Below are positions 37,929 to 45,837 of a stretch of DNA of 64,000 bases, in pieces. The DNA is from Tamlana sp. I1 (GTDB lineage: Bacteria > Bacteroidota > Bacteroidia > Flavobacteriales > Flavobacteriaceae): assembly GCF_015355625.1 (NCBI RefSeq), contig NZ_JACLAF010000003.1, forward strand, positions 246,861 to 310,860, in the 5' to 3' direction. Within the stretch, counting starts at the first letter, position 1, and every line of letters begins with the position of its first letter. The notes beneath the pieces were generated by a model, which made no database searches, was not told the DNA's origin, and worked only from the letters and a program-made list of their open reading frames with translations. Both the position numbers and the translations under genes were made by a program.

Positions 37929-38845
37929 TAATCTTGAACGATCACGTCTTTAGCATCATCTTTACCATATTCTGGCTGAATATTAACATGATTGATGTCG
38001 TATTTTTTAAAAACTAAATCTTCAATCTTATGCAAAATTTCATCAAACTGAGATAAGGTAATATTCTCGTTAAAATCGATATGGGCTTCCAAATGCACTT
38101 CGTCTTCATTTAACTGCCAAACATGTACATGATGCACGTTTTTAATACTTTCAAAAGCATTAATTTCATCAACAATTTGTTTTATTGGAATGGAATCTGG
38201 CGTAAAAAGCATGAGTACTCTAGTGGAATCTTTTAGCAAATCCATACCCATCCACACTAAATAAATAGCGATGGCAAAAGTTAGCACACTATCTACCCAA
38301 TACAGCTGAAAATATTTCATTAAAATTCCACCAACCAATACGGCAACACTCGCCATCATATCGGTTAGTAAGTGCAAATACGCACTTTTCATATTCATGT
38401 TAGATTTAGAATCTCTTTTTAATAAAAGGACACTAAAACCGTTTCCTAAAATAGCGACTATAGACAACCAAATAACTAAATCGGATTCTATAGTCTCCGG
38501 GTTTTGAAAACGTTTTACAGCTTCAATTATTAACAAAATAGCCACAATAATTAAAGTGGCCGCATTAATAAAAGCAGCTAAAATTTCGGCACGTTTATAG
38601 CCAAATGTTTTTTGAAATGATGCTTTTTTTTTGGTTAACTTATTAGCTATATAACTAATAATTAATGAAATAACATCGCTAAAATTATGTAAGGCATCAC
38701 TAAGTAAGGCTAAACTCCCAGAAAGGAGTCCGCCAATAACTTGGGCAACGGTGATAACAATATTTAAAAGTATGGATATAACAAGATTCCGACCTTTTAA
38801 ATCGGGATGATCATGTGTGTGATGATGCCCATGATGATGACTCAT
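37928..38845 (-). CDS. Cation diffusion facilitator (Zn2+ efflux type)
   Basis: A 305-residue inner-membrane exporter with a His-rich N-terminus (MSHHHGHHHTHDHPD) that probably binds zinc, six helices and a C-terminal cytoplasmic ferredoxin-like domain (about 215-300, VHHVHVWQLNEDEVHLEAHID). The SDALHNFSDV motif in helix 2 and HLLTDMMASVAVLVGG in helix 5 contain the metal-site Asp and His residues typical of Zn/Cd CDFs (CzcD). The gene starts directly after the rpiB stop, without a gap. Confidence 0.95.
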   Translation of the reverse strand: MSHHHGHHHTHDHPDLKGRNLVISILLNIVITVAQVIGGLLSGSLALLSDALHNFSDVISLIISYIANKLTKKKASFQKTFGYKRAEILAAFINAATLIIVAILLIIEAVKRFQNPETIESDLVIWLSIVAILGNGFSVLLLKRDSKSNMNMKSAYLHLLTDMMASVAVLVGGILMKYFQLYWVDSVLTFAIAIYLVWMGMDLLKDSTRVLMLFTPDSIPIKQIVDEINAFESIKNVHHVHVWQLNEDEVHLEAHIDFNENITLSQFDEILHKIEDLVFKKYDINHVNIQPEYGKDDAKDVIVQD

Positions 38846-39280
38846 CTAGCAAGACAATGGAATTTTGTCAATTCTATTTTGGTGTCTGCCACCTTCAAAA
38901 TCGGTATTTAAAAATTCTTCAACCATTTCTAAAGCTTGCTGAATAGCAGTAAATCGCGCTGGAATACATAAAATATTAGCGTTATTATGACTTCTAATAA
39001 GGTGTACAATTTCTTTGTTCCAACATAATCCCGCACGAATTTTTTGATGCTTATTTGCCGTCATCGCTACACCATTAGCGCTTCCGCAAATTAAAATACC
39101 GTAAGTCGATTTTTGGTTTTCAACATCTTCAGCAACAGGGTGCACAAAATCGGCATAATCTACACTATCATTCGCATCGGTTCCGTGATTAATTACGGTA
39201 ATACCTTTCGATTCTAATAATGATTTAATAGCGAATTTATATTCTGTTCCAGCGTGATCGTTACCTATAGAAATTGTCAT
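38846..39280 (-). CDS. rpiB: Ribose-5-phosphate isomerase B
   Basis: The 144-residue enzyme interconverts ribose 5-phosphate and ribulose 5-phosphate in the pentose phosphate pathway. Motifs: IGNDHAGTEYK, DYADFVHPVAEDV, GILICGSANGVAMTANK (with catalytic Cys), IRAGLCWN and RSHNNANILCIPAR. It is first in a two-gene unit with the CDF exporter. Confidence 0.95.
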   Translation of the reverse strand: MTISIGNDHAGTEYKFAIKSLLESKGITVINHGTDANDSVDYADFVHPVAEDVENQKSTYGILICGSANGVAMTANKHQKIRAGLCWNKEIVHLIRSHNNANILCIPARFTAIQQALEMVEEFLNTDFEGGRHQNRIDKIPLSC

Positions 39281-39307
39281 GATTTAAGTTCTAATTATTT
39301 TAAGTGG

Positions 39308-39315
39308 CAAAGTTA
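39308..39315 (-). promoter_or_regulatory. Promoter -7 box of rpiB (TAACTTTG on the minus strand)
   Basis: Plus-strand CAAAGTTA reads TAACTTTG leftward, a match to TAnnTTTG, 28 bases before the rpiB start. Confidence 0.55.
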
Positions 39316-39447
39316 CTAAATATATCATTGTTTTGTTGTTAAGAATCTGGATCGCTTTGATAAGAGCATCAATAATCTTGACTTTTTTAAAAAGGACTTA
39401 AAATCGTCTATTAAAAAATATAATTTGATAAGATAATTCAGAATAAA

Positions 39448-39483
39448 TGATAGTATATTTGATAGTATCAAATGATAGTATCA
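39448..39483 (+). promoter_or_regulatory. Triple TGATAGTAT operator overlapping the fic promoter
   Basis: TGATAGTAT occurs at 39448, 39460 and 39473 (spacing 12 and 13 bp). The second and third copies are full odd palindromes TGATAGTATCA. A -7 box TATATTTG (39454-39461) lies between copies one and two, and copy three ends 5 bp before the ATG. Binding would block transcription. Likely regulator: the Fic protein's own C-terminal winged helix. Confidence 0.7.
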
Positions 39484-39487
39484 TAAA

Positions 39488-40441
39488 ATGAAACCACCAT
39501 ACGAAATTACATCAACCATTTTAAAATTAATAACTTCTATTTCAGAGAAAATAGGTGAAGTAAACGCTAATTTACTAAACAAACCTTCACCAAAATTGAG
39601 AAAACAAAATAGAATTAAAACGATTCATTCCTCTTTAAAAATAGAAGGTAATACACTAACAGAAGCACAAATAACAGCACTTCTTGAAAACAAAAAAGTT
39701 ATTGGTCCTAAAAAAGATGTTCTGGAGGTTTTAAATGCTATCAAAATTTATGAAAACTTAGAACAATACAATCCTTTTAATGAAAAATCTTTTTTAAAAG
39801 CTCATAAAGATTTAATGACAGGATTAATTGAAAATCCAGGTAAATATAGAAATCAAAGTGTCGGAATTGTAAAAGGTTCAAAAGTTGAACATTTAGCACC
39901 TCCTTTTGAAAATGTGAGATACTTACTGAAAGACCTTTTTGAATATTTGAAAAAGTCTGATGACATTGAATTAATTAAATGTTGCGTTTTCCATTATGAA
40001 ATGGAATTTATACATCCTTTTTTAGATGGAAATGGAAGAATGGGAAGATTATGGCAAACATTAATTTTAATGGAAAAATATCCAGTATTTGAGTTTTTAC
40101 CTTTTGAAACTTTAATTAGTAACGACCAAGATAAATATTATCAAGCTTTGGCTGAAAGTGATAAATCAGGAAAATCAACGAAATTTATTGAATATATGCT
40201 AAACGTAATTAACATGTCAATAAGTGAATTATTAGATTTTAATAATCGAACGTTAAATGAAAAAGATAGGTTAGAATATTTTGTTTCATTAAATAAAACT
40301 GAATTTTCGAGAAAAGATTATATGAATATTTTTAAAGATATTTCTTCAGCAACAGCTAGTAGAGATTTAAAAAAAGGAACTGAATTAGGTTTATTTGAAA
40401 AAATCGGAGAAAAAAATAAGACAATTTATCGTATAAAATAA
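39488..40441 (+). CDS. Fic family protein with C-terminal winged-helix domain
   Basis: A 317-residue Fic enzyme. Order: a Fic N-terminal domain with the inhibitory-helix type motif SSLKIEGNTLT near residue 40, which suggests autoinhibition by a Glu finger; the Fic core with HPFLDGNGRMGR near residue 176 (catalytic His, anion loop and Arg); and a C-terminal winged helix (about 255-317, FKDISSATASRDLKKGTELG). Fic proteins transfer AMP to hydroxyl side chains of targets. No antitoxin gene is adjacent, which agrees with built-in inhibition. The tandem palindromes at 39448-39483 fit autoregulation through the winged helix. Confidence 0.93.
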   Translation: MKPPYEITSTILKLITSISEKIGEVNANLLNKPSPKLRKQNRIKTIHSSLKIEGNTLTEAQITALLENKKVIGPKKDVLEVLNAIKIYENLEQYNPFNEKSFLKAHKDLMTGLIENPGKYRNQSVGIVKGSKVEHLAPPFENVRYLLKDLFEYLKKSDDIELIKCCVFHYEMEFIHPFLDGNGRMGRLWQTLILMEKYPVFEFLPFETLISNDQDKYYQALAESDKSGKSTKFIEYMLNVINMSISELLDFNNRTLNEKDRLEYFVSLNKTEFSRKDYMNIFKDISSATASRDLKKGTELGLFEKIGEKNKTIYRIK

Positions 40442-41374
40442 TTGAGCACAACGCAATGTAAAATTTAGGACTAGTTCAAGCTTGCTTACCAAAATCCTTT
40501 CTAATTATCTATTCGTTTTTATTTGCTAAATTTGGTACAGAATCACACTACAAATGATATACGAGACTGTTATTTTTTTATACTAAAAATAATCTTCACA
40601 AAGTGTTTTTACCAACACTTTTTACCCTAAAAAACACAAGTGGTTCATAATCAAATTAATGGCGTATTTTTATTCATAAATCACTGCCATCCCTTATAAA
40701 TGTTGATTACTTTAAACATCGCTTTTAACAACTTGTTAATAACTGTTGATAGTTTTTTAAAAGAAAAATATTGAATATCCATTTATTTTTCCAATCAAAA
40801 ACCGGAACTAAAAAAGCAAATATTTAACTCACTTTTTTTTTCAATGTTATGAGCCTAAAAATTGATCGCTATAAACATAAAATTGAAAAAACTTATGAGT
40901 AAAAAGTGGTTAAATGGAGTTGTTAACAACTGTGTATATAAAATTGAAAATCATTCAAAATAAAGCTTTTAAAAAATTATACTATGTTAAGAACCTATTA
41001 ACAAACTGTAAATTTAACGCCATCAAAACAAAACTTAAAAAAGTTATACCACTTATTAACACCCTATAATAACCACCATTGTTTTTTTTAAATTTTAAAA
41101 GAAAAATAATAATATATAGATATGTGTGGATAACTTCGGTTTAACGTTTTTTTAAATTTGATTTTCTAATTCCTAAAACTAAATTGGTATTTCAAAAAAT
41201 TTAAAATATACATGAAATTGTAAGTCTTTTTCTTTTAATAAACTTAAGGAAACATGGCTTTAAATTATAAACCGTAGCTTTGTAGAAAATAAATAGCATA
41301 TCTTCTCCCAAAACCATGCTATTTAATAACACAATTTCCAGTATCTTAGGAAATGAAAATGATTACAAAATTAA
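40442..41374. other. Gene-free AT-rich region; candidate replication origin
   Basis: 933 bp without a credible ORF. It holds a perfect DnaA box TGTGGATAA at 41125-41133, a one-mismatch box TGTGTATAT at 40931-40939 directly after a 12-base palindrome GTTGTTAACAAC (40919-40930), and weaker TTATNAACA-type sites (TGTTAATAA at 40734, TGTTGATAG at 40744, CTATTAACA near 40996, TTATTAACA near 41053). A/T tracts near 41081-41120 could unwind. Nearby rnpA and the parS-like sites at 58.5 kb fit an origin region. A merely long regulatory gap before rnr remains possible. Confidence 0.45.
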
Positions 41375-43573
41375 ATGACAAGAAAACGAAAAGGGAAATC
41401 CAAAAATAAAGGTATTTCCAACCTTACAAATACAATCTTAAGTATTTTAAAAAAAGAAAGAACCAAAACCTTCAACTACAAACAAATAGCGGCCAAACTT
41501 GGCGTTAACGATGCGAGTAGCAGAAATCAAATCATAAAAAAATTACGCGATTTACAAGGCAAACAAGAAATTGAAGAAGTAGAGCGTGGTAAATTTAAAG
41601 CGGTTATAAACACAGAATACCACATTGGTAAACTGGATTTAGCAGCCAAAGGAAATGGTTATATCATTTGCGAAGATTTCGATGATGATGTCTTTGTTTC
41701 ATCAAACAATATTAATAAAGCTTTACACGATGATGAAGTTGAATTTTACGTTTACAAACGTAGAAATCGTGGTAAATTAGAAGGCGAAATTACTAATATT
41801 ATAAAACGTGCTAAATCGGAGTATGTTGGTGTAATTCAATTACACGATAATTACGCTTTTGTAATTGCCGATAGCAATAAAATGTATAAGGATATTTTTA
41901 TTCCTATCAATAAAACTTTTAAAGCTGAAGACGGCGATAAGGTGTTAGTAAAATTGGAAGATTGGCCAGAAAAAGCCGATTCTCCATACGGAAAAGTGAT
42001 TCAGGTTTTAGGAAAACCAGGCGAACACAATACCGAAATTCATGCCATTTTAGCCGAATATGGTTTACCGCACGAGTTCCCTTTTGAAGTAGAACAGTTT
42101 GCAAATCAAATAGATACCTCAATAACTGAAGAAGAAATAGCAAAACGTCGCGATATGCGTAAAGATTTAACCTTTACCATAGACCCGAAAGACGCTAAAG
42201 ATTTTGATGATGCTTTATCTTTTGAAGTCTTAGAGAATGGTTTATACGAAATAGGCATACATATTGCCGATGTATCGCATTATTTACAAGAAGGCACCGT
42301 TTTAGATGATGAAGCTTACGAGCGTGCAACCTCGGTGTATTTAGTCGATCGTGTGGTACCTATGTTGCCCGAAGTGCTTTCAAACAATGCTTGTTCTTTA
42401 CGTCCGCATGAAGAAAAATATACTTTTTCAGCAGTGTTTCAAATGAATGATAAATGTGAAATTAAAAACGAATGGTTTGGTAGAACCGTAACCTATAGCG
42501 ATGCGCGTTTTGCTTATGAAGAAGCTCAAGCCATTATAGAATCTGAAACCAATACCATTCCAGCCGAAGTTTCTCTAACAGGAAAAACATATCAAACCGA
42601 TCAAAAAATAGCCGATGCCATATTAAAAATGGACGAATTGGCTAAAAAAATGCGATCTAAACGAATGCGTTCTGGTGCGATTTCTTTTGATAAAGTTGAA
42701 GTAAAATTCAATTTAGATGAAGAAGCTAATCCAATTGGTGTATTCTTTAAAACCAGTCAAGATGCTAATAAACTCATTGAAGAATTTATGTTATTAGCCA
42801 ACCGAAAAGTCTCGGAATTTGTTGGTAAACAATCGCCTAAAAAAACGTTTATTTATCGTGTTCATGATGAGCCAGACGAAAGTAAATTAGCCACTTTACA
42901 AACTGTGGTTAGTAAATTTGGTTATAAATTAAATCTTAAAGATCGTAAAAGTGTGTCTTCATCCTTAAACGGTTTACTTAAAGATGTAAACGGTAAAAAG
43001 GAACAAAATTTAGTAGATACTTTAACCATTAGAACTATGAGTAAAGCCGAATATACCACCCATAATATTGGGCATTACGGTTTGGCTTTCGATTATTATA
43101 GTCATTTTACATCGCCTATTCGTCGTTATCCCGATGTGATGGCGCACCGTTTATTACAACAGTATTTAGATGGCGGAAAATCGGCTAATGAAGCCATTTA
43201 CGAGGAAAAATGTCAGCATTCCAGTAACATGGAAAATTTAGCCACTAAAGCCGAACGCGATTCTATAAAATACATGCAAATTCGTTTTATGGAAGACCAT
43301 AAAGATGAGGCTTTTGTAGGGGTTATTTCTGGTGTTACCGATTGGGGTATTTATGTAGAAATCATCTCCAATAAATGTGAAGGCATGGTAAGTGTGCGCG
43401 ATATGAAAGACGATCATTATGCTTTCGATCAAGATCAATATGCTATGGTTGGTAGAAATTCTTCAATCATGTATCAGCTTGGCGATGAAGTTGTTGTAAA
43501 AGTTAAAAACACCGATTTAGTTAAAAAACATTTAGATTTTACCTTATTAGGAAAAGCTGAAGAATCGATTTAA
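41375..43573 (+). CDS. rnr: Ribonuclease R
   Basis: A 732-residue 3'-5' exoribonuclease of the RNB family that degrades structured RNA. Order: N-terminal winged helix (about 10-70), two cold-shock OB domains (about 80-240), the RNB core with the metal-binding motif TIDPKDAKDFDDAL (near residue 265) and the active-site segment SHFTSPIRRYPDVMAHRLL, and a C-terminal S1 domain (about 640-725, FVGVISGVTDWGIYVEI). The basic start MTRKRKGKSKNKG is usual in this phylum. Confidence 0.95.
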   Translation: MTRKRKGKSKNKGISNLTNTILSILKKERTKTFNYKQIAAKLGVNDASSRNQIIKKLRDLQGKQEIEEVERGKFKAVINTEYHIGKLDLAAKGNGYIICEDFDDDVFVSSNNINKALHDDEVEFYVYKRRNRGKLEGEITNIIKRAKSEYVGVIQLHDNYAFVIADSNKMYKDIFIPINKTFKAEDGDKVLVKLEDWPEKADSPYGKVIQVLGKPGEHNTEIHAILAEYGLPHEFPFEVEQFANQIDTSITEEEIAKRRDMRKDLTFTIDPKDAKDFDDALSFEVLENGLYEIGIHIADVSHYLQEGTVLDDEAYERATSVYLVDRVVPMLPEVLSNNACSLRPHEEKYTFSAVFQMNDKCEIKNEWFGRTVTYSDARFAYEEAQAIIESETNTIPAEVSLTGKTYQTDQKIADAILKMDELAKKMRSKRMRSGAISFDKVEVKFNLDEEANPIGVFFKTSQDANKLIEEFMLLANRKVSEFVGKQSPKKTFIYRVHDEPDESKLATLQTVVSKFGYKLNLKDRKSVSSSLNGLLKDVNGKKEQNLVDTLTIRTMSKAEYTTHNIGHYGLAFDYYSHFTSPIRRYPDVMAHRLLQQYLDGGKSANEAIYEEKCQHSSNMENLATKAERDSIKYMQIRFMEDHKDEAFVGVISGVTDWGIYVEIISNKCEGMVSVRDMKDDHYAFDQDQYAMVGRNSSIMYQLGDEVVVKVKNTDLVKKHLDFTLLGKAEESI

Positions 43574-43612
43574 AATTGTATTAAAGACGATACAGATTAT
43601 CATAATTATTGA

Positions 43613-43620
43613 TAGTTTTG
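43613..43620 (+). promoter_or_regulatory. Promoter -7 box TAGTTTTG of the head-GIN gene
   Basis: Match to TAnnTTTG, 26 bases before the ATG at 43647. Confidence 0.5.
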
Positions 43621-43646
43621 TTCGTTATTAATTAAAAACCATAGTT

Positions 43647-44321
43647 ATGAAACGTATATTTTTTATGTTAACAGTAATCTGTTCTGGAGCACTTTTTGCC
43701 CAAGAAACGATTGAAAAGAAAATTGGTGATTTTACCGAAGTTAAGGTTTACGATTTAATACAAGTGGAATTGGTTAAATCGACCGAAAATAAAATTATTA
43801 TTACTGGAGAAAATGTAAAACATGTTTTAACCAATAATAAAAACGGGAAGCTTAAAATAAAAATGGATCTTGAGAAAGCGTTTAATGGCAATAGCACCAA
43901 AGTGACTTTACATTATGAACATTTGGATGTTATTGATGTTAATGAAGGCGCTCAAGTAACTTCAAAAGAGGTTATCAAGCAATTTGAAATCGATTTAAGC
44001 GTTCAAGAAGGTGGTACAATAACCATTCCGGTTGATGTTACACACGGTAATTTTAAAGCCGTTACAGGCGGTATTATAACCACTACAGGTACAGCTAAAA
44101 ACCAAAAAGTAGATTTATATACAGGTGGTATTTACAAAGGTGAAGAATTAAAAACCGAAAACACCGATGTGTCTATTAAAGCTGGTGGCGATGCTTATGT
44201 ACATGCTTCCGATGAAGTTAATGTAAAAATTAGAGCAGGGGGTAACGCTTATATTTATGGGCACCCAGAAACTATTAACGAAAACAAAGCTTTAGGCGGT
44301 ACCGTAAAACGTATGGATTAA
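43647..44321 (+). CDS. Head-GIN domain protein (DUF2807)
   Basis: A 224-residue exported protein. Signal peptide to about residue 18 (MKRIFFMLTVICSGALFAQ). The mature part is a beta-helix-like repeat of short strands with conserved Gly/Asn turns (VDVTHGNFKAVTGGIITTTG, TDVSIKAGGDAYVHASDEVNVKIRAGGNAYIYGHP), matching the putative auto-transporter adhesin head-GIN family of Bacteroidota. Its place in the envelope and ligand are unknown. It ends before a clear terminator. Confidence 0.85.
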   Translation: MKRIFFMLTVICSGALFAQETIEKKIGDFTEVKVYDLIQVELVKSTENKIIITGENVKHVLTNNKNGKLKIKMDLEKAFNGNSTKVTLHYEHLDVIDVNEGAQVTSKEVIKQFEIDLSVQEGGTITIPVDVTHGNFKAVTGGIITTTGTAKNQKVDLYTGGIYKGEELKTENTDVSIKAGGDAYVHASDEVNVKIRAGGNAYIYGHPETINENKALGGTVKRMD

Positions 44322-44340
44322 ACGTATTTACTTAATTATA

Positions 44341-44378
44341 AGTCCTTTAAAACCTAAATTTTAAAGGACTTTTTATTT
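44341..44378 (+). terminator. Intrinsic terminator after the head-GIN gene
   Basis: AGTCCTTTAAAA, loop, TTTTAAAGGACT and a T-rich tail, 19 bp after the stop. Confidence 0.85.
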
Positions 44379-44443
44379 TATATAGGTTTCTTTATCCTAT
44401 TAATTTAAATATTTCTTTACTTTGTGTAAAGACTTCCACATAG

Positions 44444-45139
44444 ATGTTTGATGATATTTTAACAGCCGTTCCTTTCGGGATTATACTCGCTTTTACCATA
44501 GGGCCTGTTTTTTTTGTGTTGCTTGAAACTAGTGCAACTAAGGGTTTTAGAGCAGCTTTAATATTCGATTTAGGCGTTATTTTTGCCGATATAATTTTTA
44601 TTTTAATCGCCTTTTATAGCACCAATAATTTAAGAGGAAAAATAGGAAACGACCCTAGTTTTTTAATCTTTGGCGGTGCGTTACTTATTGTTTATGGCAT
44701 TATTTCTTTTATAAAAACATCAAAATCATTTCGGTCTATTGTTAAAGAATACCATAAGGTTGAAATTCAAAAAGACTACGGAAAGCTTTTTATTAAAGGC
44801 TTTTTACTCAATTTTATAAACATAGGTGTTTTATTAGGCTGGCTGGGTTTTATCGTTTTAGGAGATTCGTTAACCACCTCTAAAAACGGCGGCGCTATTT
44901 TTATAATTTCTATGCTAAGCGCTTATTTTATTAGCGATTTAGTTAAAATACTAATTGCTAAGCGCCTTAAAGCTAAATTAACACCACGTTTAATTTTTAA
45001 AACCAAGAAAATTATAGCGATTGTTATTTTTGGCTTCGGAATTTTACTCTTTCTACAAGGATTATTTCCAGAAGCTTACGAAAAAAATAAAGAGAAATTA
45101 GAACAAATTAGTCCTATAAAAGAAAAGCTTCCAGAATAA
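44444..45139 (+). CDS. LysE family exporter
   Basis: A 231-residue inner-membrane protein with six hydrophobic helices. The first reads FGIILAFTIGPVFFVLLETSATKGFRAAL, which holds the G-P-x-x-x motif of LysE/RhtB exporters. FLLNFINIGVLLGWLGFIVLG and IIAIVIFGFGILLFLQGLF are further helices. Members export basic amino acids, homoserine or threonine; the substrate cannot be assigned. The last ~20 residues are charged. The gene's stop lies within its own terminator hairpin. Confidence 0.88.
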   Translation: MFDDILTAVPFGIILAFTIGPVFFVLLETSATKGFRAALIFDLGVIFADIIFILIAFYSTNNLRGKIGNDPSFLIFGGALLIVYGIISFIKTSKSFRSIVKEYHKVEIQKDYGKLFIKGFLLNFINIGVLLGWLGFIVLGDSLTTSKNGGAIFIISMLSAYFISDLVKILIAKRLKAKLTPRLIFKTKKIIAIVIFGFGILLFLQGLFPEAYEKNKEKLEQISPIKEKLPE

Positions 45140-45157
45140 ACTGAAAGCTTTTTTTTT
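45123..45157 (+). terminator. Terminator hairpin overlapping the end of the LysE gene
   Basis: AAAAGCTT at 45123-45130 pairs with AAGCTTTT at 45146-45153, followed by a T-run. The left arm is inside the last codons. Confidence 0.7.
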
Positions 45158-45158
45158 G

Positions 45159-45229
45159 AGGCGTCAAGCGGATTCGAACCGCTGTAGAAGGTTTTGCAGA
45201 CCTCTGCCTAGCCACTCGGCCATGACGCC
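45159..45229 (-). tRNA. tRNA-Cys (GCA)
   Basis: Read leftward, the sequence folds into a cloverleaf: acceptor GGCGTCA / TGACGCC, D-arm GGCCGAGTGGCTAGGC, anticodon loop CTGCAAA with anticodon GCA, and T-arm with GGTTCGAATCC. The discriminator base is U, as expected for tRNA-Cys. CCA is not encoded. No intron. It lies between convergent LysE and leftward folB. Confidence 0.95.
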
Positions 45230-45304
45230 AATTATAATTAAATTCCAAGAATCCTGAAATCTGCTGCAAATGTAAAAAAAATTGTGAATTTATAATGTAT
45301 AAAA

Positions 45305-45667
45305 TCACTTTTTACGTATTTCGCTCATTTTTATGGTTACGCGTTCCACATCGCCACCAATTGGTGGGTTTAATTTACTCACCCAAACCGTTGCTTTATT
45401 AACGAGTTTATCTTCATTAAAAATACGCGTTAAAATACGTTTAGCTACCGTTTCTAAAAGCTGTGAAGGTTTGTTCATTTCCTCTTTTATAATGCGGTTT
45501 AGAAACACATAATCAACAGTATCATTAAGTTTATCAGAAAGTGCTGAGGTTTGTAAATCGGCTTCAATTTCTAAATCGACACGATAATCGCTTCCAATGG
45601 TTGTTTCTTCTTTTAAACATCCGTGGTGTGCAAAAATCCTGATATTTTCAACTGTAATAATTCCCAT
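45305..45667 (-). CDS. folB: Dihydroneopterin aldolase FolB
   Basis: The 120-residue enzyme cleaves 7,8-dihydroneopterin to 6-hydroxymethyl-dihydropterin in folate synthesis. ITVENIRIFAHHGCLKEE (near residue 4), the substrate-pocket region YRVDLEIEADL, TVDYVFLNRIIKEEM and LNPPIGGDVERVTI fit the family. The ATG at 45667 is used; an upstream in-frame start at 45859 would add 64 non-conserved residues and run into the glnS promoter region. Confidence 0.93.
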   Translation of the reverse strand: MGIITVENIRIFAHHGCLKEETTIGSDYRVDLEIEADLQTSALSDKLNDTVDYVFLNRIIKEEMNKPSQLLETVAKRILTRIFNEDKLVNKATVWVSKLNPPIGGDVERVTIKMSEIRKK

Positions 45668-45800
45668 GTTGTTTGTAAAAAAATTGAATTCAGCTTTTAA
45701 TTTTTTCATTCTTCTTAAAATCGCTGCGATGCTATTAAGAATGAAATAAAAGTTTGTAACGCTTATTAGATATATTAGGCAAAAATAACTTGAATTTCCG

Positions 45801-45808
45801 TAATTTTG
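45801..45808 (+). promoter_or_regulatory. Promoter -7 box TAATTTTG of glnS
   Basis: Match to TAnnTTTG, 29 bases before the ATG at 45838. This argues against translation from the TTG at 45790. Confidence 0.55.
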
Positions 45809-45837
45809 GGGCTTATTCAGTTGAAAATTATCAGAAA

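Noticed and set aside
39488..40441. Classical Fic/antitoxin two-gene toxin system
   Set aside because: No small antitoxin ORF lies next to it, and the inhibitory-type motif is within the Fic protein itself.
45790..45837. Upstream TTG start for glnS
   Set aside because: It lies ahead of the TAATTTTG promoter box and adds 16 residues not typical of GlnRS; ATG 45838 is better.
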